A stretch of DNA of 64,000 bases from Variovorax sp. RA8 (GTDB lineage Bacteria; Pseudomonadota; Gammaproteobacteria; Burkholderiales; Burkholderiaceae_C). A model generated the notes under the pieces. It had not been told where the DNA came from. It did no database searches and was given only the letters and a program-made list of their open reading frames with translations. The DNA lies in contig NZ_LR594662.1 of the NCBI RefSeq assembly GCF_901827175.1, positions 310,001-374,000 of the forward strand, in the 5' to 3' direction. Both the position numbers and the translations under genes were made by a program. Shown piece by piece: positions 35,915-45,502 of this stretch (position 1 is the stretch's first letter; each line of letters begins with the position of its first letter).

Positions 35915-36721
35915 ATGGCTCGCGTCGCCAACGCGCGCATGTACTCGGCCACCGCCTCGGCGCGGGCCGACTGGAAGACCCTGTTCGCATGGGTACTCGC
36001 ACGCGCGGAGCTCGGGTGGACGGTGATCGACTACGACGCGCCCGCGCCGCTCTCCGCGCTGTGGGCGCGCGAGGACCTGGGCCTGGCGATGATGTGCGGG
36101 CTGCCCTTCTCGCAGCGCACGCCGCGGCCGACGCTGGTCGCCGCGCCGGTGCCTTCGCCGGAGCGCTACGAAGGCCGGCCGGTCTACTTCACCGACATCG
36201 TGGTGCGCGCCGATGCGCCGTACCAGCGCCTCGAGGACACCTTCGGCGACGTGGTGGGCTACACGCTGGCCGACTCGATGTCGGGTGGCGTCGCCCTCGC
36301 GCACCACCTCGCGCCCTATCGCGAGGCGCGGCGAGGGCGTCTCTACCGCAAGGCGGTCGGCAGCCTGATCCACGCGCGCGGCGTGATCGATGCGTTGGCC
36401 GCCGGCACCATCGACGTCGGCCCGCTCGACAGCTACTACCACGACCTGCTGCGGCACAGCGAGCCTGCCTTCGCGCAGCAGGTGCGCACCATCGCCAGTA
36501 CCGCAGCGCGGCCCATCCCGCCGCTGGTGGCCACCGCCGCACTGGAGCCGGACGAACTCGCGCGCCTGCGCGCTGCGCTGCAGGCCAGCACGAAGGCGCC
36601 CGAGCTGCGCGCCGTGGCGGAACGCTTGTTGCTTGCGGGCTTTGCCGTGCCCGATCCCGCGGACTACGACGTCCTCGCGCGGATCGCCCATTCCAACCTT
36701 CCCACTTTCGAGGAACTCTGA
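35915..36721 (+). CDS. PhnD-like solute-binding protein without signal peptide
   Basis: A 268-residue protein resembling phosphate/phosphonate-type binding proteins: YFTDIVVRADAPYQRLEDTFGDVVGYTLADSMSGG and VIDALAAGTIDVGPLDSYYHDLL are the typical ligand-site blocks. The N-terminus MARVANARMYSATASARADW has no hydrophobic signal, so it may be cytoplasmic or act as a sensor or enzyme subunit. It starts four bases after the cyclodeaminase-like gene and its stop overlaps the next ATG (TGATG), showing tight operon coupling. Function unknown. Confidence 0.75.
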   Translation: MARVANARMYSATASARADWKTLFAWVLARAELGWTVIDYDAPAPLSALWAREDLGLAMMCGLPFSQRTPRPTLVAAPVPSPERYEGRPVYFTDIVVRADAPYQRLEDTFGDVVGYTLADSMSGGVALAHHLAPYREARRGRLYRKAVGSLIHARGVIDALAAGTIDVGPLDSYYHDLLRHSEPAFAQQVRTIASTAARPIPPLVATAALEPDELARLRAALQASTKAPELRAVAERLLLAGFAVPDPADYDVLARIAHSNLPTFEEL

Positions 36722-37680
36722 TGATCCAGCGTCGTCTTGCCCTTTTATTGCCTCTTCTGTTCGCGTCCGTCGTCCACGCGCAGGCGTGGCCTGCCAAACC
36801 GGTCCGCATCATCGTGCCCTTCGCCCCCGGCGGCCCGGCCGACGTGCTGGCGCGTGTGATCGGACAGGAGCTTTCCGACACGCTCGGCCAGCCCTTCGTC
36901 GTCGAGAACAAGGTGGGTGCGGCCGGCAACATCGGCGTCGAGCAGATCGCCAAGGCCGCGCCGGACGGCTACACGCTGGGCATCGTCCCGGTGGGCAATG
37001 TCGCGGTGAACCCCAGCCTCTTTCCGGCCCTGCCCTACAAGGCCAGCGAGCTCGCGCCGGTCGCGATGCTGGCGACCGTGGAGAACGTGCTCGTGGTCAA
37101 TGCCGAGGTGCCAGCTCAATCGCTCAAGGAGCTGCTCGCGCTGGCGAAGCAGAAGCCCGGGACCCTGAGCTTCGCCTCGCCCGGCGCCGGCAGCCAGGCC
37201 CACCTGGCCGGCGAGCTGATGGCGCTGGAGGCGGGCGTGAAGCTGATCCACGTGCCCTACAAAGGCGTCGGCCCGGCCATCAACGACCTGGTCGGCGGCC
37301 AGGTGACCATGATGTTCGGCTCCATATCGGCCGTGCTGCCGCACGTCAAGTCCGGCAAGCTGCGCGCGCTCGGCGTTGCCAGCCTCAAGCGCTCGGCCGC
37401 CATGCCCGAGCTGCCGACCATCGCGGAGCAGGGCCTGCCGAAGTTCGAGGCCGTGTCGTGGTACGCGCTGATGGCGCCCGCCGGAACGCCTGCCGTTGTC
37501 GTCGATCGCCTCAATGCCGAGAGCACCCGCTCGCTGGCCAAGCCTGCGATCAAGGAGAAGTTCGCCGCCCAGGGCCTGGAGCCCGGCAGCGGCAAGCCGC
37601 AGGACCTCGCGGCCACGATCCGCACGGAAACCGCGCGCTGGTCCGAAGTGATCAGGAAGCAGAACATCAAGCCCGACTGA
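36721..37680 (+). CDS. Bug-family periplasmic solute-binding protein
   Basis: A 319-residue Bug/TctC-like binding protein. The signal peptide is MIQRRLALLLPLLFASVVHAQA with cleavage after HAQ. The usual motifs follow: PVRIIVPFAPGGPADVLARV, VVENKVGAAGNIGVEQIAKA and IHVPYKGVGPAINDLVGGQV. The ATG overlaps the stop of the PhnD-like gene. No TctA/TctB membrane subunits are nearby, as is common for Bug proteins. Being inside the hut operon, it may bind histidine, urocanate or a related acid. Confidence 0.9.
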   Translation: MIQRRLALLLPLLFASVVHAQAWPAKPVRIIVPFAPGGPADVLARVIGQELSDTLGQPFVVENKVGAAGNIGVEQIAKAAPDGYTLGIVPVGNVAVNPSLFPALPYKASELAPVAMLATVENVLVVNAEVPAQSLKELLALAKQKPGTLSFASPGAGSQAHLAGELMALEAGVKLIHVPYKGVGPAINDLVGGQVTMMFGSISAVLPHVKSGKLRALGVASLKRSAAMPELPTIAEQGLPKFEAVSWYALMAPAGTPAVVVDRLNAESTRSLAKPAIKEKFAAQGLEPGSGKPQDLAATIRTETARWSEVIRKQNIKPD

Positions 37681-37684
37681 CCTG

Positions 37685-38272
37685 ATGGCCCTCACGCACT
37701 TCTCGCGCCGCAGCTTGGCCGTCACGCCGTGGAAGAACGGCGGCGGCACCACGCAGGAGATCGCCTGCTGGCCACCGGGCGCGGGGCTTTCCGACTTCGG
37801 CTGGCGCGTGAGCATCGCGACCATCGCGGCGCCGGGCCCCTTCTCGGTCTTCGCGGGCATCGATCGCAGCATCATGCTGCTGGAGGGCGAGGGCGTTCGC
37901 CTGCAGTCGTGCGATGGCCGCGTCGACCACCGCCTCGACCTGCCGCACCGGCCCTTTGCCTTTGCCGGCGATGTGGAGATCGACTGCACGCTGCAGGGCG
38001 GCGCGTCGAGCGACTTCAACGTGATGACGCGGCGCGGGCAATGGCGCGCTGAGCTGCAGGTGCTCGACGGCGCCGCCAGGATTGCGCCCGCCTCGCATGG
38101 CGTGCTGCTGGCCTTGCGTGGAGACTGGCGCCTGGATGGCGAGGATCAGCCCTGCCGCGAAGGCGAGGGCCTGCACTGGGCCGAAGCGCCGCACGCGTGG
38201 CAGGTCGTGCCAGCGAGCCCGGACGCACGTCTGGCCGTGGTGCGCATCCTGCCCGCCGATCCGCAGCCTTGA
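37685..38272 (+). CDS. hutD: HutD family protein
   Basis: A 195-residue cupin-like HutD protein. The N-terminal [15 protein letters not shown] and the [28 protein letters not shown] blocks are diagnostic. HutD is known from Pseudomonas fluorescens as a factor that limits or tunes hut operon activity; its biochemical role is not fully settled. It lies between the inserted Bug gene and hutI. Confidence 0.93.
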   Translation: MALTHFSRRSLAVTPWKNGGGTTQEIACWPPGAGLSDFGWRVSIATIAAPGPFSVFAGIDRSIMLLEGEGVRLQSCDGRVDHRLDLPHRPFAFAGDVEIDCTLQGGASSDFNVMTRRGQWRAELQVLDGAARIAPASHGVLLALRGDWRLDGEDQPCREGEGLHWAEAPHAWQVVPASPDARLAVVRILPADPQP

Positions 38273-38282
38273 GAGACGAACG

Positions 38283-39533
38283 ATGAAAGCCCTGAACCAA
38301 CTTCCTTCCGCCGATGGTCTGTGGACCGGTCTGCGGCTCGCGCCCGGCGCGGCGCCCGATGTGGCGCTGGCTGAAGGCGCGCAAGCGGCAATCGCCGTGG
38401 CGCAGGGCCGCATCGCCTGGATCGGCGACAGCCGCGCCGTGCCCGAGCGCTTTGCCGATGCGCCACGCCACGACGGCGCAGGCGCGCTCGTCACGCCCGG
38501 CCTGATCGACTGCCACACGCACTTGGTCTACGGCGGCCAGCGCGCCAACGAGTTCGCAATGCGCCTCGCGGGTGCCAGCTACGAGGACGTCGCGAAAGCC
38601 GGCGGCGGCATCGTCTCCTCGGTCCGCGCGACGCGCGAGGCCAACGAGGATGAGCTCTTCGCCCAGGCCGCGCCGCGCCTGGAACAGTTGCTGGCCGACG
38701 GCGTGTGCGCCATCGAGATCAAGTCCGGCTACGGCCTTTCGCTCGAACACGAGCGCAAGCAGCTGCGCGTGGCGCGGCGGCTCGGCGAAGCGTATGGCGT
38801 GACCGTGCGCACGACCTTCCTGGGCGCCCATGCGCTGCCGCCCGAATACGCGGGCCGCAGCGGCGACTACATCGACGCCGTGTGCAGCGAGATGATGCCC
38901 GCGCTCGCCGCCGAAGGGCTGGTCGATGCGGTCGATGTCTTCTGCGAGCGGATCGCCTTCTCGCTGGAAGAAACCGAGCGCGTGTTCCAGGCCGCCCGCG
39001 CGCTGGGCCTGCCCGTCAAGCTGCACGCCGAGCAGCTTTCCGACATGGGCGGCGCGGCACTGGCGGCGCGCTACGGCGCGCTCTCGTGCGACCACATCGA
39101 GCACCTCTCCCCCGAGGGCATCGCCGCCATGCGAGCGGCCGGCACCGTCGCCGTGCTGCTGCCGGGCGCGTACTACACACTGCGCGACACGCACCTGCCG
39201 CCCATCGAAGCGCTGCGCGCGGCCGGCGTGCCGATGGCCGTGTCGACCGATCACAACCCCGGCACCTCTCCGGCATTGAGCCTGCTGCTGATGATGAACA
39301 TGGCCTGCACGCTGTTCCGCCTGACGGTGCCCGAGGCGGTGGCGGGCGTGACGGTGCACGCGGCGCGCGCACTGGGCTTGTCGGACACGCATGGCGTGCT
39401 CGGAGCGGGCCGGTCCGCCGACTTCGTGCTGTGGGACGCCACCGACGCCTCCGAGCTCGCCTACTGGTTCGGACGCCGCGCCGTGAAGCGCGTGGTCCGC
39501 CAGGGGCGCATTGCGCAGGAGGGCGGGCGATGA
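38283..39533 (+). CDS. hutI: Imidazolonepropionase
   Basis: Opens the ring of 4-imidazolone-5-propanoate to N-formimino-L-glutamate. A 416-residue amidohydrolase with metal site [16 protein letters not shown] (about residue 75), [22 protein letters not shown] and [10 protein letters not shown]. The ATG at 38283 gives the normal N-terminus; longer open frames upstream overlap hutD and are not used. Its stop overlaps the hutF start (ATGA). Confidence 0.97.
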   Translation: MKALNQLPSADGLWTGLRLAPGAAPDVALAEGAQAAIAVAQGRIAWIGDSRAVPERFADAPRHDGAGALVTPGLIDCHTHLVYGGQRANEFAMRLAGASYEDVAKAGGGIVSSVRATREANEDELFAQAAPRLEQLLADGVCAIEIKSGYGLSLEHERKQLRVARRLGEAYGVTVRTTFLGAHALPPEYAGRSGDYIDAVCSEMMPALAAEGLVDAVDVFCERIAFSLEETERVFQAARALGLPVKLHAEQLSDMGGAALAARYGALSCDHIEHLSPEGIAAMRAAGTVAVLLPGAYYTLRDTHLPPIEALRAAGVPMAVSTDHNPGTSPALSLLLMMNMACTLFRLTVPEAVAGVTVHAARALGLSDTHGVLGAGRSADFVLWDATDASELAYWFGRRAVKRVVRQGRIAQEGGR

Positions 39534-40924
39534 GCGAGCCCGGCGCCCTGCATGCCTGCGATGCGCTGCTGCCTTCGGGCTGGGCGCGCAACGTGCTGCT
39601 GCGCTGGGACGCGGCAGGCCGGCTCACGCTGGTGGAGCCCGATGCGGAAGCGCAGGCTGATGCGCCCCTTTCCATCGGCCCCGTCATCCCCGGCATGCCC
39701 AACCTGCATTCGCATGCCTTCCAGCGCGCCTTCGCCGGGCTCACCGAATTCCGCGGCAGCGGGGAAGACAGCTTCTGGAGCTGGCGCACGCTGATGTACC
39801 GATTCGCGGCCCAGCTCTCGCCGGCGCAGGTGGAGGCCATCGCCACCTGGCTCTATGTCGAGATGCTCGAGGCCGGCTACACCTCGGTCTGCGAGTTCCA
39901 CTATCTGCACCACGACCGCGATGGCCGTTCCTATGCCGACGACGCAGAACTCGCCCTGGCCCTGCTGCGCGCGGCCGAGCGAGCCGGCATCGGCCTGACC
40001 TTGCTACCCGTGCTCTACCAGGCAAGCGGCTTCGGCGGCCAGCCGCCCAACCCGGGGCAGCGGCGCTTCATCCGCTCGACCGATTCGATGCTGCGGCTGC
40101 TCGAGCGGCTGCGGCCCCTGTGCGAGTCTCAGGGAGCGCGCCTCGGCCTTGCGCCGCATTCGCTGCGGGCGGTTGCGCCCGATGCCTTGCGCGACGCGCT
40201 CTCGGGGCTGGACGCGATCGATGCCACCGCACCCATCCACATCCACATCGCCGAGCAGACCGCCGAGGTCGATGCCTGCCTGGCCTGGAGCGGCCAGCGC
40301 CCCGTCGCCTGGCTGCTCGACCATGCGTCGGTCGACGCGCGCTGGTGCCTGGTCCATGCCACGCACATGGACGCCAGCGAATATCGCCGTGCCGCCGCGA
40401 GCGGCGCGGTCGCGGGGCTGTGCCCGACCACCGAGGCCAATCTCGGCGACGGCCTCTTCGACTTCGGCGCCTGGCGCGCGCATGGCGGGCGCTGGGGCGT
40501 GGGCTCCGACAGCCATGCGTGCGTCAACGCGGCCGAGGAACTGCTGATGCTCGAATACGGCCAGCGGCTCGCGACCCGGCAGCGCAACATCGGCGCCGAT
40601 GCGGCCCAGCCCTGCGTCGCGATGGCCATGACGCTTGCGGCCGTGCAGGGCGGCGCACAGGCTGCCGGCCGCGCTGTCGCGGGCCTGGCCGTCGGCCAGC
40701 AGGCCGACTTCGTCATGCTCGACGCCAACCATCCCGCGCTCGCCGGCCTCTGCGCGACCGACATGTTGTCCTCGCACGTCTTCGCCAGTCATCGCACCAA
40801 CGCGATCGCCTCGGCCTGGGTGGCCGGCCAACGGCGCGTCGCCGGCGGATTGCATCCTCTTCACAACGATGCGGCGGCGGCCTTCGTCACCGCGCGCAGC
40901 CAACTGCTCACTGCTTCATCATGA
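39530..40924 (+). CDS. hutF: Formiminoglutamate deiminase
   Basis: Deaminates N-formimino-L-glutamate to N-formyl-L-glutamate and ammonia. A 464-residue amidohydrolase with [16 protein letters not shown] (metal HxH near residue 65), [16 protein letters not shown] and [15 protein letters not shown]. Its presence with hutG shows the five-step pathway via formylglutamate rather than direct HutG formiminase. Four-base overlaps join it to hutI and hutG. Confidence 0.95.
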   Translation: MSEPGALHACDALLPSGWARNVLLRWDAAGRLTLVEPDAEAQADAPLSIGPVIPGMPNLHSHAFQRAFAGLTEFRGSGEDSFWSWRTLMYRFAAQLSPAQVEAIATWLYVEMLEAGYTSVCEFHYLHHDRDGRSYADDAELALALLRAAERAGIGLTLLPVLYQASGFGGQPPNPGQRRFIRSTDSMLRLLERLRPLCESQGARLGLAPHSLRAVAPDALRDALSGLDAIDATAPIHIHIAEQTAEVDACLAWSGQRPVAWLLDHASVDARWCLVHATHMDASEYRRAAASGAVAGLCPTTEANLGDGLFDFGAWRAHGGRWGVGSDSHACVNAAEELLMLEYGQRLATRQRNIGADAAQPCVAMAMTLAAVQGGAQAAGRAVAGLAVGQQADFVMLDANHPALAGLCATDMLSSHVFASHRTNAIASAWVAGQRRVAGGLHPLHNDAAAAFVTARSQLLTASS

Positions 40925-41736
40925 ACTTCTTCGAAACCACCGAGCCTCCCTTCCGCTTCCGCCAGGGCACGCGGCCGCTGCTCATCTCCATGCCGCATGT
41001 CGGCACCCACGTCCCGCCTGCACTGGCCGCACGGCTGACCGAGGAAGCGAGGCAGGTGCCCGATACCGACTGGCACCTGGAGCGCCTCTACGACTTCGCC
41101 GACGAACTGGGCGCTTCGGTGCTCGTGGCGACGCATTCACGCTACGTGATCGACCTGAACCGGCCGCCGGACAACCAGAACCTGTACCCGGGCCAGGACA
41201 CCACCGGCCTGTGCCCCATCGATACCTTCGACAAGACCCCGCTCTACGCCGCCGGCGATGTGCCGGACGAGTCCGAGATTGCGGCGCGCGTCGATGCGAT
41301 CTGGAAGCCGTACCACCATAAGCTGGCGGCGGAGCTCGCGCGCATGAAGGCGGTGCACGGCACCGTCGCGCTGTGGGACGCGCACTCGATCCGCTCGGTG
41401 CTGCCGCGCTTCTTCGAAGGGCGGTTGACCGATCTCAATCTGGGGACTGGGGGAGGGACGAGCTGCGATCCGGCGCTGGCTGCTGAGCTGATCCGGATCG
41501 CCTCCTCGGCAAGCGGCTATACCGCGGCGTTGAATGGCCGATTCAAGGGCGGCCACATCACGCGCACTTACGGAAATCCCGCGGGCGGCGTGCATGCAGT
41601 GCAGCTGGAAATGACGCAGGCCAGCTACATGGAGGAGCAGTTGCCCTTTGCGTACCTGCCTGAGACCGCCATCCGCGTGCAGCCGGTGGTGCGGCGGATG
41701 GTGGAGGCGGTGGTGGAGTTTATTGGAAGCCGGTAA
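40921..41736 (+). CDS. hutG: N-formylglutamate deformylase
   Basis: Releases formate from N-formyl-L-glutamate to give L-glutamate, the last step of the pathway. The 271-residue product has SMPHVGTHVPPAL, YVIDLNRPPDNQNLYPGQ, LWDAHSIRSVLPRFFEG and GGHITRTYGNP, all typical. It closes the hut operon. Its last 130 bases are duplicated in decayed form at 42107-42240 beyond the stop, part of the scar described there. Confidence 0.95.
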   Translation: MNFFETTEPPFRFRQGTRPLLISMPHVGTHVPPALAARLTEEARQVPDTDWHLERLYDFADELGASVLVATHSRYVIDLNRPPDNQNLYPGQDTTGLCPIDTFDKTPLYAAGDVPDESEIAARVDAIWKPYHHKLAAELARMKAVHGTVALWDAHSIRSVLPRFFEGRLTDLNLGTGGGTSCDPALAAELIRIASSASGYTAALNGRFKGGHITRTYGNPAGGVHAVQLEMTQASYMEEQLPFAYLPETAIRVQPVVRRMVEAVVEFIGSR

Positions 41737-41945
41737 GAATCTTCCCACGGGCTCTGTTGTCTTGATTGACTGGAACCAACCCGTCTGTGGACGTGCGCAG
41801 CTCGATGGTCGCGGCAATGGGAAATTTTTGGCTCAACCCTGAAGGTCGAACACCCCTTGGACCCAGCCGTGGGTTTCTCGCTCAAAATTTTGAGCTTAGT
41901 CACGATCTTGGCCCAGCTAACCAGAGAGACCCGAGGATGGCAGGA

Positions 41946-42013
41946 ATGCGTAATCCCGGCTCGCGCGGATTGGTTTCATTTGGGGAACCCTGCCAAGACT
42001 GCGAGAAGGGGTG
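41946..42013 (+). repeat. Decayed copy of the region upstream of metH1
   Basis: ATGCGTAATCCC...GCGGATTGGTTTCATT here corresponds to ATGCGTAACCCT...GCGGATTAGTTCCATC at 45426 onward, which precedes the intact metH1. The match continues straight into the metH1-start-like segment at 42014, so both belong to one duplicated block. Confidence 0.7.
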
Positions 42014-42104
42014 ATGAAGCCCCTCGCCCACGCGCGCTCCCAGGCGGTTCCCCCCCCCCCATCCTCGCCACCCGCATCGCCGTCGTCGACGGCGTCACGG
42101 GATC
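42014..42104 (+). pseudogene. Fragment of metH1 5' end
   Basis: ATGAAGCCCCTCGCCCACGC and the later CATCCTCGCCACCCGCATCG segment match the first 90 bases of metH1 at 45517. An 11-base run of C (42050-42060) and small indels break the frame. It cannot encode a functional domain. Confidence 0.8.
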
Positions 42105-42106
42105 GA

Positions 42107-42240
42107 GCGGGCGGCGTGCATGCGGTGCGGTGGGAAATGACGCAGCCAGCTACATGGAGGAGCAGCTGCTTTTTCGTACCGGCCGGAGACAGCCATCCCG
42201 TATACGGCCGGTGGTTCGGCCGATGGTAGTGGTTACTCTG
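42107..42240 (+). pseudogene. Fragment of hutG 3' end
   Basis: GCGGGCGGCGTGCATGC, GCCAGCTACATGGAGGAGCA and later pieces match the intact hutG from 41581 to about 41715, with several substitutions and a one-base deletion after ACGCA. It follows directly on the metH1 fragment, the order expected at the joint of a tandem duplication of a hutG-metH1 segment. Confidence 0.8.
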
Positions 42241-42348
42241 GTGTCCGTTGAAAGTCGGTCAGGGAGACTGCGTGCCCGATTGAGCGAGGAGGCCAATCTG
42301 CACACTCGGCCTTCTCAGTGAGGGCATGATTTCACCGCGTGAGCTATT

Positions 42349-43860
42349 TCACAAAAGACTGGCCAGTTCTTTCTCAAGTTTCGTGCGAATCGACTTGAGG
42401 TCACCTTCTAGGAGGCTGATCCCTCCAAAATACGTGTTGCTATAGAGGTTCGCGAGTGAACCTCTTATTTCTTGCTTTAAGGCAGAGGGCAGATGGAGTT
42501 CCAATTGATCAAAAAGAGCTTTCAAATACTCATATCTTTGCTCATTTGGAGTGTCGATCAGCTTATCTGCATAAACCCTGGTTTCCGGTTTGTTTGGGTC
42601 GACAGGAACGCGGCCACCGGCAGCCCAGTAGAGCGCGTTCATGGCTCGCACTGAGCCTACTTCGGGACTTGGTTCACACTTTATCAGGTATGTGATTGTC
42701 TCAGCCAAATCACTGCTTGTCTTCGGATTGACCTTGGAGAGCCCTTTTCCGCGCATTAAAAACTTCTGTTGTTCTCGTTTTTGCACACCTTCTTGCGATC
42801 CTTTGGCTCCGCTGTCTATTTCATCTGGAAATTCTTCGGAGCGCTCTACGAATTCATCTGCGTCGTCACGGATGTCTTTTTGCGGTTGCGCCTGATCGGA
42901 GTCCGAGGGAATTGAAATTTGAGGGTCAATTATGCCTGACTGTTCGATCTCGATTCTTGGCGGCAAAGTCCCGACGGTTGGTTCTACGTCTAAGAGTTCT
43001 TGGTCTCCCATGTTCGAGTCCCGCTGCTGCGCGTCTGGCTGGTTCAAGAGCACAGCGGCTTCTGGCATTGGAACGACGCGGCGGCGCTGCGTGAGCGGCC
43101 GGGAAAGGCTAGAAGCCCTCCCGAACCCCGCTCTTTCCAGGTTGAGGACGCGGTCGGTGCGCAGCAATGGCACCTTTGGAAATTCACGACCGCGCTCCTG
43201 GAAGTCAGCGTCGTCGGATGGTGCTTTCCATGCGTCCGTTGGCTCAGGAGAATTTTTCCTTTCTCTAGGAGAAAGGATCATGCCCAGGTTCGATCTGGTT
43301 GTGCTCGCTGGCTTAACTCTTTTGAACTCTGATGGCTTCTCGCGGGTAATTGGAAGAGGTGGAGGTTTTTTATTGAGAATGCGGGATTTCAGCTCGTCAA
43401 CTGTAAAATGGGGTGACTTGGCCGGCTGGATATAGTCGTCCTCCGAGGACTTGGTCTTTGAGGACTCTCCGCTGCTCTTCCCGTCTTCATCAATGATGTC
43501 AGGTGCAATGTTTTTCAACCGGACCCTGGACCGTTCATTCGGTTCGAACTTGTCTCGCGGACTCACGGGCATTTTCCCGAAAGAGGAGGGGAGGGCAATC
43601 TTGGTTAGCCCTCCTATTATCTTTTCAGGGCGCGCGGGCATCACAGTGATATTTTGAGGTTTTCTTTCCGTGGTTGTCTTGGAGCCGCGCGGGGTGGTTG
43701 ATTTATATTTTTTTGGCAATACCTGCCCCTTTTTTTCAGGAACGATAGTTCGTAAGTTTCTTTCTTCGGGCTGCTGAGTTTCTTCTTTTTTCCCTTTTTC
43801 CCTGGCTTCGTAAATCAGATTGATGAAGGTGGAGGTGGGTAAAGTGCCGTGTGGAGTCAT
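42349..43860 (-). CDS. Candidate secreted effector 2, disordered with C-terminal domain
   Basis: A 503-residue protein with no family I recognise. Residues 1-370 are low-complexity, rich in Pro, Ser, Lys and Glu, with SH3-ligand-like KKPPPLPITREKP and SPR motifs (VSPRDKF, LSPRERK). Residues 371-503 look folded and helical (DLAETITYLIKCEPSPEVG, YEYLKALFDQLELHLPSALK), ending in KLEKELASLL. The start at 43860 (MTPHGTLPTSTFINLIYEA) has AAGGAAAA upstream; a longer frame lacks a site. Base composition is clearly more AT-rich than the surrounding genes, pointing to transfer. Location after a CesT-like chaperone and effector 1 suggests a type III substrate; not proven. Confidence 0.55.
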   Translation of the reverse strand: MTPHGTLPTSTFINLIYEAREKGKKEETQQPEERNLRTIVPEKKGQVLPKKYKSTTPRGSKTTTERKPQNITVMPARPEKIIGGLTKIALPSSFGKMPVSPRDKFEPNERSRVRLKNIAPDIIDEDGKSSGESSKTKSSEDDYIQPAKSPHFTVDELKSRILNKKPPPLPITREKPSEFKRVKPASTTRSNLGMILSPRERKNSPEPTDAWKAPSDDADFQERGREFPKVPLLRTDRVLNLERAGFGRASSLSRPLTQRRRVVPMPEAAVLLNQPDAQQRDSNMGDQELLDVEPTVGTLPPRIEIEQSGIIDPQISIPSDSDQAQPQKDIRDDADEFVERSEEFPDEIDSGAKGSQEGVQKREQQKFLMRGKGLSKVNPKTSSDLAETITYLIKCEPSPEVGSVRAMNALYWAAGGRVPVDPNKPETRVYADKLIDTPNEQRYEYLKALFDQLELHLPSALKQEIRGSLANLYSNTYFGGISLLEGDLKSIRTKLEKELASLL

Positions 43861-44051
43861 GAAATTTTCCTTGGAGTGATGAATATGAATCGCAAACGCC
43901 AGCGACTCTGATGTGATGCAATTACGCGTCACGCATTATTAGAATTGAGCCGCTGAAATGCGTCGCTAGAAAGGCACTGCTGGAACATGCCGATGCAATG
44001 CGCAAGCCATTGCACGATTTGGATTGCATACGATCTGTGCGTTCTCTGATA

Positions 44052-44876
44052 TTAATTGTTTTTAATGTCTCTGTTGTCAGACCCAGGGCCTGTGCCGCCC
44101 GGATCTTCTTGAGCGGCTGTTTTTGAAGGAGGGGCCTTCACTCGTGGGAGCCGATGTTCCGTGGGCAATGGCTTCACAAGGCTGACGCTCCGCAATTTTT
44201 CTAGCCGAGCGGACGTCTTTTCCGGGCTGCGGGGTCCCGATAGATCTTGGCCTGAGATCTCGAGGTCTTCCAAGGAAATTGAGAGGTTGCTCGATTTCGC
44301 CGGCTTCTTGTTCGGGGTATTGGGTTCCGAATTGTTTTTTGTGGTTCTTTCGGATGTTTTTGTCTCGGAATCCAGGATGTCTGCGAGTTCGGCTGCGAGA
44401 TCGTCAAATTGTTGGGAATAGTTGACCGGGGAATTTTCACTAACCGGGGTCAAGGTCCTGGGACTCAGTGAAAAAGTTGGTGAAAATCTTGGACTTTCCT
44501 GCACTGTTAGCCTGGGTGATTTGATCGATGGCATGAGGAGAACCGGCCTCTTGCCCGATGCCGTAACACGGCGCTGGAATTTGGTGGGGGACGCTGGCAA
44601 ATCTCGGGTTGTTGGTTGAGGCGGGTGCTGCGGCGTGTGTGGTTGGCTTTCCGGGTTTCCTGTCGCTTCAAGCTCCACTTTGTCTGAAGATTCCTGTTGG
44701 TGGAGCTGAGGCCGCGCTGAAGGTGGTGATGGTTCTTTCGGGATAATCGATGCCAGGCTCTCTGCTTTCTGAGATATTTGCAGATTTTTATTTTTGTTTG
44801 GGGAGCTGTTGGCCGAGCTGATCGGGATTGGGGGAAGTGCTCGTCCGGGGTTTTTATATGTTTTTCCAGCGCTCAT
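44052..44876 (-). CDS. Candidate secreted effector 1, fully disordered
   Basis: A 274-residue protein that appears disordered throughout. It begins MSAGKTYKNPGRALPPIPIS, polar and Ser/Asn-rich, as is common for type III substrates, with no Sec signal. About a dozen Ser-Pro or Thr-Pro sites occur, clustered around residues 115-155 (KSPRL, ESPRF, FSPTF, LSPRT, LTPVS, NSPVN), which in a eukaryotic cell could be proline-directed kinase sites. AT-rich composition contrasts with the neighbours. It follows the chaperone by 52 bases on the same strand and precedes effector 2 by 191. No homologous family recognised. Confidence 0.5.
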   Translation of the reverse strand: MSAGKTYKNPGRALPPIPISSANSSPNKNKNLQISQKAESLASIIPKEPSPPSARPQLHQQESSDKVELEATGNPESQPHTPQHPPQPTTRDLPASPTKFQRRVTASGKRPVLLMPSIKSPRLTVQESPRFSPTFSLSPRTLTPVSENSPVNYSQQFDDLAAELADILDSETKTSERTTKNNSEPNTPNKKPAKSSNLSISLEDLEISGQDLSGPRSPEKTSARLEKLRSVSLVKPLPTEHRLPRVKAPPSKTAAQEDPGGTGPGSDNRDIKNN

Positions 44877-44928
44877 GGAGTTGAATTTTTGATGATTGAA
44901 TAAAGAAGTTGAAAAATGGCAACGACAG

Positions 44929-45372
44929 TCAGGCCAGCACGCTGGTCAGCAGGACGCCGTGGCCCTCCGACGCACGCAGGCCGATGACGTCCCGCGCAGT
45001 CGTGGTTTCCTCCAGGTGAAACCGAAGCATCTCCGCCACGAACTCCCCGTCAAGCGCTTCGTCATCCCGAAGCTCCCCGCAAAAGATGGCGCGCGAGGAG
45101 CCAGCGTCGAAGGCGTAGGCGCCACGGAGCGTTCCATGCGTGCGCAGGTTGAGCTGCAACAGTTGCTCGCAGACCTCGGCGCGCTCGTGGGAGACGGTGT
45201 CGCCCAGGTCGATGTAGAAGAACAGCGCGTCGCCGTCTTCCGCATCCTCGAAGTCCAACAGGACTTCGATCTCGTCGATCGAGAGCGAGTAGCGTCCGTC
45301 CTGCGGCGACGCTTCGACATGCAATGCGCGGGCGGCGGCTTCGCAGATGCCGTTGAATTGGAGCTGGTTCAT
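44929..45372 (-). CDS. CesT-like type III secretion chaperone C
   Basis: A 147-residue acidic protein with the class-I chaperone pattern: N-terminal helix [17 protein letters not shown], strand region [29 protein letters not shown], helix [14 protein letters not shown], then [13 protein letters not shown] strands and a final helix ([16 protein letters not shown]). The start at 45372 (MNQLQFNG) has AGGAA upstream. It is GC-rich like the chromosome, unlike the two AT-rich genes behind it. It heads the minus-strand run and is divergent from metH1 with 144 bases between. The likely clients are the two proteins downstream. Similar in logic, not in close sequence, to chaperones A and B. Confidence 0.65.
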   Translation of the reverse strand: MNQLQFNGICEAAARALHVEASPQDGRYSLSIDEIEVLLDFEDAEDGDALFFYIDLGDTVSHERAEVCEQLLQLNLRTHGTLRGAYAFDAGSSRAIFCGELRDDEALDGEFVAEMLRFHLEETTTARDVIGLRASEGHGVLLTSVLA

Positions 45373-45502
45373 GGTGGTGTTCCTGATCGCGGCCTTGTCC
45401 ACCGTGGACGCGGCAGCACGCCCAGATGCGTAACCCTCGCCTGCGGATTAGTTCCATCGGGCCGCAAGGCCACGGCTTCGAACGAGGGCATCGAGCCCTT
45501 CC

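Larger units (their letters stand above)
41737..42348. other. Gene-free gap with duplication scar
   Basis: No intact gene. The left part (41737-41945) is AT-richer and includes a 16-base palindrome GCTCAAAATTTTGAGC at 41880-41895 of unknown use. From 41946 on, the sequence is a decayed copy of the region before metH1, of the metH1 start and then of the hutG end. The last 100 bases before the effector gene (42241-42348) show nothing recognisable; no terminator hairpin is evident. Confidence 0.7.

Noticed and set aside
41880..41895. Palindrome GCTCAAAATTTTGAGC
   Set aside because: Perfect but isolated in a decayed gap, without a neighbouring start or run of T; listed only within the gap description.
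42011..42229. A 72-codon plus-strand frame starting with the metH1-like ATG
   Set aside because: It runs from the metH1 fragment into the hutG fragment through indels; product is a chimera of two decayed pieces, so not counted as a gene.
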